A stretch of 12,937 nt of DNA from an uncultured Ruminococcus sp. (GTDB taxonomy: Bacteria; Bacillota_A; Clostridia; RUG12999). Below are positions 1-8,394 of the stretch, in pieces. The notes beneath the pieces were generated by a model. The model searched no databases. It was not told the DNA's origin and saw only the letters and a program-made list of their open reading frames with translations. Position numbers and translations under genes: made by a program. The DNA is taken from assembly GCA_902783995.1 (NCBI GenBank), contig CACZTG010000087.1:1-12937 (forward strand). The letters run 5' to 3'. Positions within the stretch are counted from its first letter, which is position 1; each line of letters opens with the position of its first letter.

Positions 1-1305
1 GCATATTTTCAGAGTATCGGCACAACGGTTGTTGAGAACTCGTACAGAATAGAAGGAGATAAACTTGTTCTGCAAAACGGAAAAGCAGGACAGGGAGTTG
101 ACAGAGAACCGCTTATTAAGGATATTAAAGAGCTGCTTTTAAGCGGCAAATCCGGGAAAATCGGTGTAAATCTTGCTTACATTGAGCCTGCTCCATGGGA
201 CGCTTCGGCAATAGAAAAAGAAGTCGCAAAGGGTCCCGAAAATGCGAACTATGAAAAACGTGACGGTAAAGGATATATTGTTGAGGCAAAAAAAGGTTAT
301 AAATTTAAGCTTTCTGACCTTGAAAAGCTTATAAAAGAAAACGAAGGAAACGAAGAACCGTATAGCCTTACGCTTGAGGTTATTGAACCTACAATAGGTA
401 AGATAGACGAGAGCGGAATGTTTACGGAGGTTATTTCGGAATATTCCTCATCTCTTGCGGGCAGTGACGCCAACAGGCGCAAAAATGTCGAAATTGCCTG
501 CGCAAGTATAAACGGCTCGGTTTTAAACCCTGGCGAAATCTTTTCTTACAATGCGGCGCTCGGACCGGTTACAACGGCGGCAGGCTACAGAGCGGCGACA
601 ATTTTCACGACAAAGGGTCACGAACAGGGAATCGGCGGCGGCGTCTGCCAGGTATCATCAACGCTTTACAGCGCAGCGCTTTACGGAAACTTTGAAATTG
701 TAAAACGCCGTAACCATATGTATATTGTCGGTTACGTTCCTTACGGTCAGGACGCTACCGTTTATGAAGGAGAGCTTGATTTCAGGTTTAAAAACAATAC
801 AAATGAGCCTATAAAAATAACAGCCGGTGTTTCGGGCGGTACTGTTATAATAAAAATTCTCGGTAAAAAGCCCGACCCGTCAATAAAAGTTGAAATAGAA
901 AATATAATTGTCGGCAGAAGCTCGCCGCAGACAGTTGTTAAGGAAGACCCGAGTCTTCCGGCAGGCAAGGTTGTTGTTTCGGAAAAAGGTACAATAGGAA
1001 TGACGGTCGACAGTTATAAGAAGATATTTAAAAACGGTCAGCTTCAAAGCCGTGATTTTCTTCACAGAAGCGTATATCAGCCGATTAACAGGATAGAATT
1101 ACGTGGAACGGCAGGCGGAGCGGCAGAAGCATCGGCAGAACCGGCTGAAGAAAATATCCCTTCATCTCAGGGAAACGAAGCGCCTTCCGTACAGGAGCCG
1201 ACAGAAAAACCCGAAGAAAAACCTGCACCGGCAGAGAGTGAAGCCGAGGCTCCGGAGGCTTCAGCAACTCCTTCCGAAACGGAAAACAATTACGACGGTA
1301 TTTGA
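1..1305 (+). CDS. VanW-domain cell-envelope protein, 5' end outside the window
   Basis: The frame is open from base 1 and ends at TGA 1303-1305, giving 434 visible residues; the N-terminus, where a signal or membrane segment would be expected, is missing. Visible residues 1-60 and about 75-135 resemble the peptidoglycan-binding-like repeats (PG_binding_4 type) that precede VanW domains in Firmicutes. Residues about 158-275 form the VanW domain, with the hallmark GGGVCQVSSTLY at 212-223 and NPGEIFSYN near 176-184. Residues about 305-370 look like a G5-type beta domain. The last ~64 residues are a low-complexity Pro/Glu/Ala/Ser tail. Family knowledge: VanW proteins occur in some vancomycin resistance clusters, but most, including this type, are chromosomal envelope proteins of unknown biochemical role, and no resistance genes are nearby. 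I infer a surface-exposed protein associated with peptidoglycan. The domain call is firm; the function is not. Confidence 0.9.
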   Translation, partial: AYFQSIGTTVVENSYRIEGDKLVLQNGKAGQGVDREPLIKDIKELLLSGKSGKIGVNLAYIEPAPWDASAIEKEVAKGPENANYEKRDGKGYIVEAKKGYKFKLSDLEKLIKENEGNEEPYSLTLEVIEPTIGKIDESGMFTEVISEYSSSLAGSDANRRKNVEIACASINGSVLNPGEIFSYNAALGPVTTAAGYRAATIFTTKGHEQGIGGGVCQVSSTLYSAALYGNFEIVKRRNHMYIVGYVPYGQDATVYEGELDFRFKNNTNEPIKITAGVSGGTVIIKILGKKPDPSIKVEIENIIVGRSSPQTVVKEDPSLPAGKVVVSEKGTIGMTVDSYKKIFKNGQLQSRDFLHRSVYQPINRIELRGTAGGAAEASAEPAEENIPSSQGNEAPSVQEPTEKPEEKPAPAESEAEAPEASATPSETENNYDGI

Positions 1306-1318
1306 TTAATAAAGATAT

Positions 1319-1368
1319 TATGTGGCTGCAATAAAGTGATTTCGTTTTATTGCAGCCACATATTTTTT
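1319..1368 (+). terminator. Rho-independent terminator of the VanW gene
   Basis: A perfect 17-bp inverted repeat (arms 1319-1335 and 1346-1362, with core TGTGGCTGCA/TGCAGCCACA) encloses a 10-nt loop and is followed by six T (1363-1368). It starts 13 nt after the VanW stop codon. There is no T-run on the opposite side, so it serves the plus strand. Confidence 0.95.
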
Positions 1369-1482
1369 GAATTTCCTGAAAAATATATCGTTTTTATTTT
1401 AGTTTTTATACATTAAAATATCAAAAAATAATATTGTTTTTTTATGTATTATCACGAAAAAAATATATTTTGAGCAAAATTA
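1369..1482. other. A+T-rich spacer, no gene seen
   Basis: This is the left part of the 368-base gap between the VanW gene and typA. It holds only A/T homopolymer runs and short ATATATTT-like palindromes. I see no ribosome binding site, coding frame or stable hairpin before the promoter at 1483. Confidence 0.6.
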
Positions 1483-1511
1483 TTGACATTTTATCAAAAA
1501 AATGGTATAAT
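1483..1511 (+). promoter_or_regulatory. Near-perfect sigma-A promoter with no coding gene downstream
   Basis: TTGACA (1483-1488), a 17-nt spacer and TATAAT (1506-1511) match the vegetative consensus exactly. TG at 1503-1504 also makes it an extended -10 (TGG-TATAAT). The expected start is near A1518. No open frame with a ribosome binding site follows, and the next gene is on the opposite strand, so the promoter seems to serve a non-coding transcript. Confidence 0.85.
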
Positions 1512-1517
1512 TATGTT

Positions 1518-1663
1518 ACATTAGGTGGAACATTACCGATATTTTATGCATTTTAAAATCAAGGTATTTACCTGATGTTATATATTATTGGTTGGGGTTT
1601 AAACAATCTCCCTTACCATAATATTCACTTCAAAGAGCAGCCCCGCATTTCGCGGGGCTGCTC
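1518..1663 (+). ncRNA. Candidate structured small RNA, about 150 nt
   Basis: The transcript predicted from the consensus promoter has little coding potential; the longest frame runs from 1575 into the antisense of typA and lacks a ribosome binding site. By eye it folds into successive hairpins. The first is a weak GGT/ACC stem at 1524-1537. The second, 1558-1576, has 7 bp, one bulged A and an ATTT loop. The third is long, pairing 1582-1597 with 1610-1624 in about 14 bp with one bulge and one U-U mismatch. A 12-bp G+C-rich hairpin at 1635-1663 could end the transcript. I do not recognise it as 6S, SRP, tmRNA or a known riboswitch. Folding was done by hand and conservation is unknown. Confidence 0.5.
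1635..1663. terminator. Shared hairpin between the small-RNA candidate and typA
   Basis: A perfect 12-bp stem (GAGCAGCCCCGC at 1635-1646 against 1652-1663) with a 5-nt loop begins 10 nt after the typA stop on the minus strand. The T-tract is weak on both sides: TTT on the minus strand, and on the plus strand a stretch with T-runs beginning some nucleotides later. It most likely ends typA transcription and perhaps also the converging plus-strand RNA; efficiency is uncertain. Confidence 0.7.
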
Positions 1664-1673
1664 GAAATATTAT

Positions 1674-3497
1674 TTACTTTTTTCCTCTTGCTTCGGCTTT
1701 TGCCCTAAGCTCGGTATTAAGAATTTTTTTACGGAGGCGTATGCTTTTGGGAGTTACCTCCACAAGCTCATCGTCCGCAATAAATTCAAGACAATTTTCA
1801 AGACTCATATTAATTGGCGGCGTAAGTTTGAGCGCGTCGTCAGAGCCTGAAGCACGTGTGTTTGTGGCGTGCTTTTTTTTGCAGACGTTAATTACAATAT
1901 CCTCGGCTTTGGCGTTTCTGCCGACTATCATTCCTTCATAAACCTTTACGCCGGGGCCGATAAACAAATCGCCTCTGCCTTCGGCGTTATATAAGCCGTA
2001 GGTTATCGACTCACCGTCCTCCCACGCAATCATAGAACCTCGGTTTCTGCCGGGAAATGTGCCGCAGTACTCGTCATATCCGTCAAACAATGTGTTCATA
2101 ATGCCGTTTCCTCGTGTATCGGTAAGGAATTCACTGCGGTAGCCTATTAACCCTCTTGAAGGAATACGAAATTCAATCCTGCTGTATGTGCCGCCGTTTA
2201 TGGGCTGCATATTTTTCATTTCGGCTTTTCGGCTGCCAAGCTTCTCAATAACTGTTCCCGCATATTCTTCGGGGACATCGACGATTACAGTTTCATACGG
2301 TTCAAGCGTTTTGCCGTCCTTTTGTTTCAAAATAACCTGCGGCTTTGAAACCTGAAATTCATAGCCTTCACGGCGCATAGTTTCAATGAGTATTGAAAGA
2401 TGAAGCTCGCCCCTTCCCGAAAGCTTAAAACAATCGGAGGAATCCGTTTCCTCAACCTTTAAGCTGACGTTTGTTTCGAGCTCTTTGAAAAGCCTTGCGC
2501 GGAGATGTCTTGAAGTTACAAACTGTCCTTCTTTTCCGGCAAACGGACTGTTGTTTACAAGGAAATTCATTGAAATGGTCGGCTCATCAACCTCAATTAC
2601 GGGTAGAGCGTCCGGACAGTCCGCACGGCATACCGTTTCACCGATTTCAATGTTTCCGAGCCCTGAAATGCAGACAATTTCTCCACACGAAACACTTTCG
2701 GCTTCATCACGTTTAAGCCCGTCAAAAATAAACAGCTTGCCGACTTTTGCGGTTTCGGTTTTTCCATCTTTTTTACATATTGCAACGGTTTCACCAGACT
2801 TTATTTCACCTCTTGAAATTTTACCTACGGCAATTCTGCCGATATATTCATCGGAATCAATATTTGAAACAAGCATCTGAAGCGGTTCATCGGGATTACA
2901 TTCGGGAGGCGGCACCATTTCAAGAATCGCGTCAAAAAGCTCCGTTAAATCATCTCCCGGAGAATCAAGGTCTTTCATGGCATAGCCGTCACGGGAAGAA
3001 GCATAAATGACCGGAAAATCAAGCTGTTCCTCCGAGGCACCGAGTTCAAAAAACAAATCAAAGACCTCATCGACAACCTCAAGCGGTCTTGCATCTTTTT
3101 TATCTATTTTGTTAACAACCACAATCGGCTTTAAATTCAGCTCAAGCGCTTTTTTAAGCACAAACCTTGTCTGCGGCATGGCGCCTTCAAATGCGTCAAC
3201 AAGAAGAAGTACGCCCTCAACCATACCGAGCACACGCTAAACCTCGCCGCCGAAATCGGCATGCCCCGGAGTATCGACAATGTTTATTTTAACATCTTTA
3301 TAATGAACGGAGGTGTTTTTTGACAAAATTGTAATGCCGCGTTCACGTTCAAGGTCGTTTGAATCCATAACGCGTTCACGCACCGCCTCATTGCTTCTGA
3401 AAATACCGCTCTGACGGAGCATTTTATCCACAAGAGTTGTTTTGCCGTGGTCAACGTGAGCGATTATTGCTACATTTCTTATATTTTCGATTTTCAT
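1674..3497 (-). pseudogene. typA: Ribosome-associated translational GTPase TypA/BipA, interrupted by an in-frame TAG
   Basis: TypA is a ribosome-binding GTPase of the elongation-factor class, involved in stress adaptation and 50S assembly. Read through, the frame has 607 codons, the same length as E. coli BipA as I recall it. Codon 87 is TAG (3237-3239) exactly where the family has Glu in the sequence GGEVERV; GAG to TAG is a one-base change and there is no frameshift. Before it lie G1 AHVDHGKT (13-20), G2 ERGITI (52-57) and G3 DTPGH (75-79); after it lie G4 NKID (129-132) and intact later domains ending DDELVEVTPKSIRLRKK. The 86-residue N-terminal piece lacks G4, and a restart at GTG89 or ATG92 would lack the P-loop, so neither product should be an active GTPase. 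The start ATG 3495-3497 has GAGAGG 13 nt upstream, a long spacing. The family call is certain. Whether this is a true mutation, a sequence error or readthrough cannot be told here. Confidence 0.93.
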
Positions 3498-3535
3498 ATT
3501 TTAATAAGCGCCTCTCTTTTTAAAAATCCATAATA

Positions 3536-3564
3536 ATTATAGCATAACAAATTGTAAAAAACAA
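3536..3564 (-). promoter_or_regulatory. Probable typA promoter
   Basis: On the minus strand TATAAT (3541-3536) is preceded by TGC (an extended -10) and, after a 17-nt spacer, by a weak -35 TTGTTT (3564-3559). A 6-bp dyad AATTGT/ACAATT (3550-3555, 3561-3566) overlaps the -35 and could be an operator, though it may be chance in A+T-rich DNA. Confidence 0.65.
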
Positions 3565-3587
3565 TTGCCATTTTTGCAAAAATCATC

Positions 3588-3616
3588 TTGTATTTTGTTG
3601 TAATTTATTGTATAAT
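3588..3616 (+). promoter_or_regulatory. Probable recD2 promoter
   Basis: TTGTAT (3588-3593), a 17-nt spacer and TATAAT (3611-3616) lie 30 bases before the recD2 start codon. It is divergent from the typA promoter, and the two -10 elements are about 70 bases apart. Confidence 0.7.
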
Positions 3617-3634
3617 TATCATATAGAAAGCTTG

Positions 3635-3640
3635 AAAGGA
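3635..3640 (+). promoter_or_regulatory. recD2 ribosome binding site, fixes the start codon
   Basis: AAAGGA lies 6 nt before ATG 3647. The open frame could begin at TTG 3608, but that codon precedes and would overlap the -10 element, so ATG 3647 is the start. Confidence 0.85.
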
Positions 3641-3646
3641 TTTATT

Positions 3647-5881
3647 ATGGGAGTTAAAGATTGCCTTGAATGCCGAATTGAATATGTAATCTGGTCAAAC
3701 GAAGCAAACGGTTACGCTGTGTGCGAAATGTCTAATGATGATATAGGTGATTTTATAGGTGTGGGGATTTTGCCTTTCATAAACGCGGGTGATAAGATAC
3801 GCGCAGAAGGCACATGGGAAACGCATATAGAATACGGCGAGCAGTTTAAAATAGATTTTTACGAAAAAATCCGTCTTGAAAACGAGGAAGACATTTTTCT
3901 TTATTTATCGTCGGGCGCGGTTCGGGGCATAGGCGAAAGCACGGCAAAAAAAATAATAGATGTATTTGGCGGTGAAAGCCTTAATGTTATGCGTGATGAG
4001 CCGTTAAAGCTTGCTGAAATCAAAGGAATAAGCGAAAAAAAAGCAATAGAAATACATGACGATTTTATGCGGCAGCAGAGCGTTTCGGATATTGTGATTT
4101 TTTTAAACAGATACGGCATAAACTCATCCGTAGCATATAAAATATATAAGGAATACGGTGAGAATGCCGTTGAAAAAATTAAGGGAAACCCATATTCTCT
4201 TTGCTATGATATTGACGGCATAGGCTTTAAAACCGTTGATAAAATGGCTGAAAAAATAGGTGTTTTCAAAAATTCAAAGGAGCGTATATGCGCGGGAATT
4301 TCTTACGTTTTAAGTCTTGCGGCGGGAAACGGGCATACGTATATGGAAAAAGAAACGCTTGCGGAGGAAACGGCACGGTTTTTAGAGGTTGAGGCGGAAG
4401 CGGTGTATGACGCTTTTTTAAAAATGACGGTTGAGTCGGATATAAGAATTGACAAACAGGGCGATGAAACACGTGTTTATTTGCCGCCGTATTATATTGC
4501 CGAAAGAGGCGTGGCGTCCTATATAAGTCATTTATCAAGGCAGCCCGTCCGTGTAAACAAAAAACAGCTCAAAGAGGAAATAGATGAAATTGAAGCGGAT
4601 ATGGGCATAACCTTTGCCGAAAAACAGCGTGAAGCGATTGAAGGAGCGGTCATAAACGGCGTTATGATAATAACGGGCGGACCCGGTACGGGAAAAACAA
4701 CAATAATACGCGCCATAATCGCTCTGATGAAGCGAAAAAAAATGAAAATCGCCCTTGCCGCGCCGACGGGCAGAGCGGCAAAGCGTATGACGCAAATGTG
4801 TAATATGGATGCGAAAACCATACACCGTTTGCTTGAAATAGAGGCAGGCACTGCCGAGGGGAAATGGGTTTTTTCAAGAAATGACTCAAATCCGCTTACT
4901 GCGGATGTTATTATAATTGACGAGATGTCAATGGTTGACGTGCTGCTTATGTATCATCTTTTAAAGGCGGTAAAGAACGGCGCGAGGATTATAATGGTAG
5001 GTGATGCCGACCAGCTTCCGTCGGTCGGCGCAGGCTGCGTATTAAAAGATTTGCTCATGAGCGAAAGGCTTAAAACCATACGGCTTGACGAGATATTCCG
5101 TCAGGCTGAAAAAAGTATGATTGTTGTAAACGCGCACAGAATTAACAGTGGGAAAATGCCGGAATTTACAGGACGTGAGAGCGATTTTTTTATGTTAAAC
5201 AGGCAAGGCAGAAGCGAAGGGGTTAAAGAGGTTACCGACCTTTGCGTAAACAGATTGCCGAAGTTTTTAAAATCGGCAGACCCGGTAAACGATATACAAA
5301 TTTTAACGCCCGTAAAACGCGGCGAAGCCGGAGTCGAAGCGCTTAACAGGGTTATGCAGCAGGAGCTGAATCCGCCCTCAAAAAACAAAAAAGAAATTGC
5401 GCGTTTTGTTTATACGCTCCGTGAAGGCGATAAGGTAATGCAGACAAAAAACAACTACGATATAGACTGGGAACGTGAGGACGGCTCTAAGGGCGGCGGA
5501 ATTTATAACGGCGATATAGGCTTTATAAGCAAGCTTTGTATGCAGGAGGGTTACGCGGAGATTGTTTTTGACGGAGAAAAGAAGGTCAAATATCCTTTTG
5601 ACCTTCTTAAAGATATTGACTTAGCATATGCCATGACGGTACATAAGAGCCAGGGAAGTGAGTTTGAAGCGGTTGTTTTGCCTCTTTACCCGATGCATGA
5701 AATGCTTATGACAAGACATCTTCTTTATACGGCGGTAACAAGGGCAAAAAGCCTTGTGGTAATTGTCGGAAGGGCTGACGTTTTGTCTGCAATGGTTAAA
5801 AACGACAGCGAGGATAAACGCCTGAGCGGTCTTTGCGAGGCGGTAAAAAAAGCCTTTGAGGGTAATGAAGAGCCTTTCTGA
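3647..5881 (+). CDS. recD2: RecD2-type SF1B DNA helicase (RecD/TraA family)
   Basis: The product is 744 residues, in the range of RecD2 proteins from bacteria without RecBC. RecD2 is a 5'-to-3' ATP-dependent DNA helicase linked to replication-fork maintenance and repair. The N-terminal ~80 residues have the OB-like pattern of the family. Residues about 85-215 carry helix-hairpin-helix-like segments (GAVRGIG from 90, LAEIKGIS near 120, IDGIGFKTVDK further on). The helicase core has Walker A GGPGTGKTT (344-352), Walker B DEMSMVD (425-431), motif III GDADQLPSVG (452-461), motif IV EIFRQ, motif V TVHKSQGSEF (664-673) and motif VI YTAVTRAK (694-701). All catalytic motifs are intact. No recB or recC is visible, which supports RecD2 rather than RecD. 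It is transcribed alone, divergent from typA and convergent with clpE. Confidence 0.95.
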   Translation: MGVKDCLECRIEYVIWSNEANGYAVCEMSNDDIGDFIGVGILPFINAGDKIRAEGTWETHIEYGEQFKIDFYEKIRLENEEDIFLYLSSGAVRGIGESTAKKIIDVFGGESLNVMRDEPLKLAEIKGISEKKAIEIHDDFMRQQSVSDIVIFLNRYGINSSVAYKIYKEYGENAVEKIKGNPYSLCYDIDGIGFKTVDKMAEKIGVFKNSKERICAGISYVLSLAAGNGHTYMEKETLAEETARFLEVEAEAVYDAFLKMTVESDIRIDKQGDETRVYLPPYYIAERGVASYISHLSRQPVRVNKKQLKEEIDEIEADMGITFAEKQREAIEGAVINGVMIITGGPGTGKTTIIRAIIALMKRKKMKIALAAPTGRAAKRMTQMCNMDAKTIHRLLEIEAGTAEGKWVFSRNDSNPLTADVIIIDEMSMVDVLLMYHLLKAVKNGARIIMVGDADQLPSVGAGCVLKDLLMSERLKTIRLDEIFRQAEKSMIVVNAHRINSGKMPEFTGRESDFFMLNRQGRSEGVKEVTDLCVNRLPKFLKSADPVNDIQILTPVKRGEAGVEALNRVMQQELNPPSKNKKEIARFVYTLREGDKVMQTKNNYDIDWEREDGSKGGGIYNGDIGFISKLCMQEGYAEIVFDGEKKVKYPFDLLKDIDLAYAMTVHKSQGSEFEAVVLPLYPMHEMLMTRHLLYTAVTRAKSLVVIVGRADVLSAMVKNDSEDKRLSGLCEAVKKAFEGNEEPF

Positions 5882-5889
5882 TAGTAAAA

Positions 5890-5931
5890 AAGGAACGAAA
5901 ATCGTTTTGAAATTCGTTCCTTGATTTTTTT
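5890..5931. terminator. Bidirectional terminator between recD2 and clpE
   Basis: A 10-bp stem (AAGGAACGAA at 5890-5899, TTCGTTCCTT at 5913-5922) has a 13-nt loop. On the plus strand it is followed by GA and seven T (5925-5931); on the minus strand it is followed directly by a run of T. It therefore fits both converging genes. Its plus-strand T-tract runs into the clpE stop codon (5930-5932). Confidence 0.9.
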
Positions 5932-8203
5932 ATTTCGCCGTTACAATAAATTCTCCGCCGTCCGCATCGACATTTACAGACTTTTTAACCTTGCCGTCAA
6001 TGACAAGCATAGCGATTTTATCCTCAATATTTGAGGTTATGGTGCGTCTTAAGGGGCGCGCGCCGTAAGCGGGCTCATAGCCTTTTTCAAGTACAAGCTC
6101 CTTTGCCGCGTCTGTGACGGTGAGAGTAATATTTTTTGCCGCAAGTCCTTTTTCAATTTCTTTAAGCTGGAGAGTGACGATTTTAAGCAATTCTTCTTTT
6201 GTAAGAGGAAGGAACTCGATTATTTCATCGACTCTGTTTAAAAATTCGGGTCTGAAAAGCTCACGGAGAGCTTTGTCGTAACGAGAAGCGTTTCCATCTG
6301 CACCGCCGAAGCCCACAAGTCCTGTTTTAAGATTGCTTCCGGCGTTTGAGGTCATTATTATTATTGTGTTTTCAAAATTTACCGTTCTGCCGTGGCTGTC
6401 GGTGATTCTGCCGTCATCAAGCACCTGAAGCAGAATATTGAATACATCTTCATGCGCTTTTTCTATTTCGTCAAATAATATAATAGAGTAAGGATTACGT
6501 CTTACTTTTTCGGTAAGCTGTCCTGCTTCGTCATAACCGACATATCCTGGAGGAGAGCCGATTAATTTTGAAACGGAGTGTTTTTCCATATATTCCGACA
6601 TATCAAGCCGTATCAGAGCTTCCTCGCTGCCAAATACATTTTCCGCAAGAGTTTTGACAAGCTCGGTTTTACCAACGCCCGTAGGTCCGACAAAAATAAA
6701 GGAAACGGGACGTTTGGAAACGCTTATATCCGCGCGTTTTCTGCGGACGGCGCGCGAAACCAAATCAATAGCCTTGTCTTGCCCGATAACACGTTCATGC
6801 AGACGTTCTTCAAGGTTAATAAGCTTTGCGCTGTCAACCTTTGTAAGGCTTTTAACGGGAATTTTAGTCCAGCTTTCGATAACCTGAGCAATATCGGCGG
6901 GCGTTACAGGTTTATGATAACACGTTTTTTCAAGCTCCGCGATTTTTTCTTTTATCTGACATTCCTCAATTTTAAGGTTTGCCGCTTTCTGGTAATCCTC
7001 TATGGAATCGGTCTGAACGGCGTTTTCTTTTTCAAGCTGTATTGTTTTCAGCTTATCTTTAAGGTCAAAAAGCTCCATTAACTCTGTGTTTTCAAGATTC
7101 ACCTTAGAGGCCGCCTCATCAATTACGTCAATTGCCTTGTCGGGAAGGAAACGGTCGTGAATATACCTTTCGGAAAGTCTTACGGCGTTTTCAATGACCT
7201 CGTCCGATATTTCGACCTTATGATAATCTTCATAATAGCCTTTTACGCCTTTAAGAATTTCAATACTGTCCTCTATTGTAGGCTCATCAATCATAACCGG
7301 CTGAAAACGTCTTTCAAGCGCGGCGTCTTTCTCAATGAATTTTCTGTATTCGGCAATTGTTGTCGCGCCTATAACCTGAATTTCACCTCTGGCGAGCGAC
7401 GGCTTTAATATATTCGCGGCATTCATTGCGCCCTCGGCGTCACCCGCGCCGACAATATTATGCACCTCATCGATAACCAGGATTATATTTCCGAGTTTTT
7501 TGGTTTCTTCAATAAGGGCTTTAAGCCTTGCCTCAAACTGACCTCTGAACTGTGTGCCCGCGACGAGCGCGGCGAAATCGACCAGATATATTTCTTTTCC
7601 GTGCAGCTTTTCGGGTACCTCTTTTTCGGCAATTTTCATAGCAAGCCCTTCGGCAATGGCGGTTTTGCCCACGCCGGGTTCCCCGAGCAAAATGGGATTG
7701 TTTTTGTTACGGCGGTTAAGTATCTGAATAACACGCTCAATTTCACGCGTCCTGCCGATAACCCTGTCAACCCCTCCTTCACGCGCCTTTTCGGTAAGAT
7801 TTGTGCCGTAAGTTTCAAGATTTTTGCGCTTTTTGTCAGGTTTATCCTTTTTATCGTTTTTGGTTTTTTTGTCACCCGGAATTTCAGTGTTTTCCTGTTC
7901 CTCATTGCCGCCGGCTTTGGCAAACATTTTTGAAATAATATCAAAAGGACCGCCTTCGCCGCCTTCCGAAAGATTGTTAAAAAGCTCCTCGGGGTTTTCC
8001 ATTGCCTGAGCAAGCCCGTCCTCAAGCTCCTCAATATTATCATCCGTAATTCCCATTTGGTCAAGAACCGCGCTTATCTGAGGGTTATTCATTCCTCTCG
8101 CGCAGGACAGGCAAAGTCCTTCAACGTTTTTTCCGTCAATTGTGGAAGAAAAGAAAATGGCGGGTTTTTTGCCGCATTTACTGCAAAGTACGTTTCTGTT
8201 CAT
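5930..8203 (-). CDS. clpE: Clp protease ATP-binding subunit, ClpE-type (N-terminal zinc finger)
   Basis: This 757-residue class I Clp/Hsp100 ATPase is predicted to unfold proteins and feed them to ClpP. Residues 7-34 form a zinc-finger-like motif with Cys7, Cys10, Cys31 and Cys34; the double Clp_N repeats of ClpA/ClpC are absent, which points to ClpE. A Lys/Asp-rich linker (~110-135) leads to NBD1 with Walker A GEPGVGKT (174-181), a pore-loop aromatic in GTQFRGQFE (216-224) and Walker B IDE (244-246). A UVR-like/coiled-coil middle region spans ~375-425. NBD2 has Walker A GPTGVGKT (506-513), pore loop GYVG (553-556) and Walker B DE (578-579). The tripeptide VGF at 630-632 sits where the ClpP-docking loop is found. 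ATG 8201-8203 has AAAGGA 9 nt upstream. No ctsR, mcsA or mcsB is adjacent, and I see no CtsR heptad repeat or CIRCE element upstream. ClpC is the alternative name; the zinc finger favours ClpE. Confidence 0.9.
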   Translation of the reverse strand: MNRNVLCSKCGKKPAIFFSSTIDGKNVEGLCLSCARGMNNPQISAVLDQMGITDDNIEELEDGLAQAMENPEELFNNLSEGGEGGPFDIISKMFAKAGGNEEQENTEIPGDKKTKNDKKDKPDKKRKNLETYGTNLTEKAREGGVDRVIGRTREIERVIQILNRRNKNNPILLGEPGVGKTAIAEGLAMKIAEKEVPEKLHGKEIYLVDFAALVAGTQFRGQFEARLKALIEETKKLGNIILVIDEVHNIVGAGDAEGAMNAANILKPSLARGEIQVIGATTIAEYRKFIEKDAALERRFQPVMIDEPTIEDSIEILKGVKGYYEDYHKVEISDEVIENAVRLSERYIHDRFLPDKAIDVIDEAASKVNLENTELMELFDLKDKLKTIQLEKENAVQTDSIEDYQKAANLKIEECQIKEKIAELEKTCYHKPVTPADIAQVIESWTKIPVKSLTKVDSAKLINLEERLHERVIGQDKAIDLVSRAVRRKRADISVSKRPVSFIFVGPTGVGKTELVKTLAENVFGSEEALIRLDMSEYMEKHSVSKLIGSPPGYVGYDEAGQLTEKVRRNPYSIILFDEIEKAHEDVFNILLQVLDDGRITDSHGRTVNFENTIIIMTSNAGSNLKTGLVGFGGADGNASRYDKALRELFRPEFLNRVDEIIEFLPLTKEELLKIVTLQLKEIEKGLAAKNITLTVTDAAKELVLEKGYEPAYGARPLRRTITSNIEDKIAMLVIDGKVKKSVNVDADGGEFIVTAK

Positions 8204-8252
8204 TATATATTATCCTTTCGGGGTTTATATTGCGTATATTTTATTTTTAAAT

Positions 8253-8281
8253 ATTATAGCATAAATTATATATTTTTGCAA
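8253..8281 (-). promoter_or_regulatory. Probable clpE promoter
   Basis: On the minus strand TTGCAA (8281-8276), a 17-nt spacer and an extended -10 TGC-TATAAT (TATAAT at 8258-8253) lie about 50 bases before the clpE ATG. It is a plain sigma-A type promoter; no stress-repressor operator is recognisable over it. Confidence 0.75.
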
Positions 8282-8312
8282 GCATTATTTTTAAGATTCA
8301 TATAAAAGAAAA

Positions 8313-8341
8313 TTGTAATATTTTAATATATTCTGTATTAT
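8313..8341 (+). promoter_or_regulatory. Probable promoter of the polysaccharide deacetylase gene
   Basis: TTGTAA (8313-8318), a 17-nt spacer and TATTAT (8336-8341) lie 53 bases before ATG 8395, divergent from the clpE promoter. It is a weaker match than the other promoters in the window. A sporulation sigma factor is possible for this gene family, but I cannot recognise its promoter here. Confidence 0.5.
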
Positions 8342-8394
8342 ATTTTTAACAAGGTTTGAATTTATTCGGACCGTGGAAAGGCGATGACATTTTT

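Noticed and set aside
1..1305. Vancomycin resistance gene cluster, because of the VanW domain
   Set aside because: No vanHAX, vanRS or other resistance genes are present; VanW/G5 envelope proteins are common in Firmicutes chromosomes and not evidence of resistance.
1575..1850. 91-codon plus-strand frame beginning in the vanW-typA gap
   Set aside because: It has no ribosome binding site, crosses the G+C hairpin and runs antisense through the end of typA, whose minus-strand frame is clearly the coding one.
3237..3239. Reassigned TAG codon or pyrrolysine at typA codon 87
   Set aside because: glmS uses TAG as its normal stop at the family-conserved end, no other gene here has an in-frame TAG, and the family residue is Glu; a plain nonsense change is simpler.
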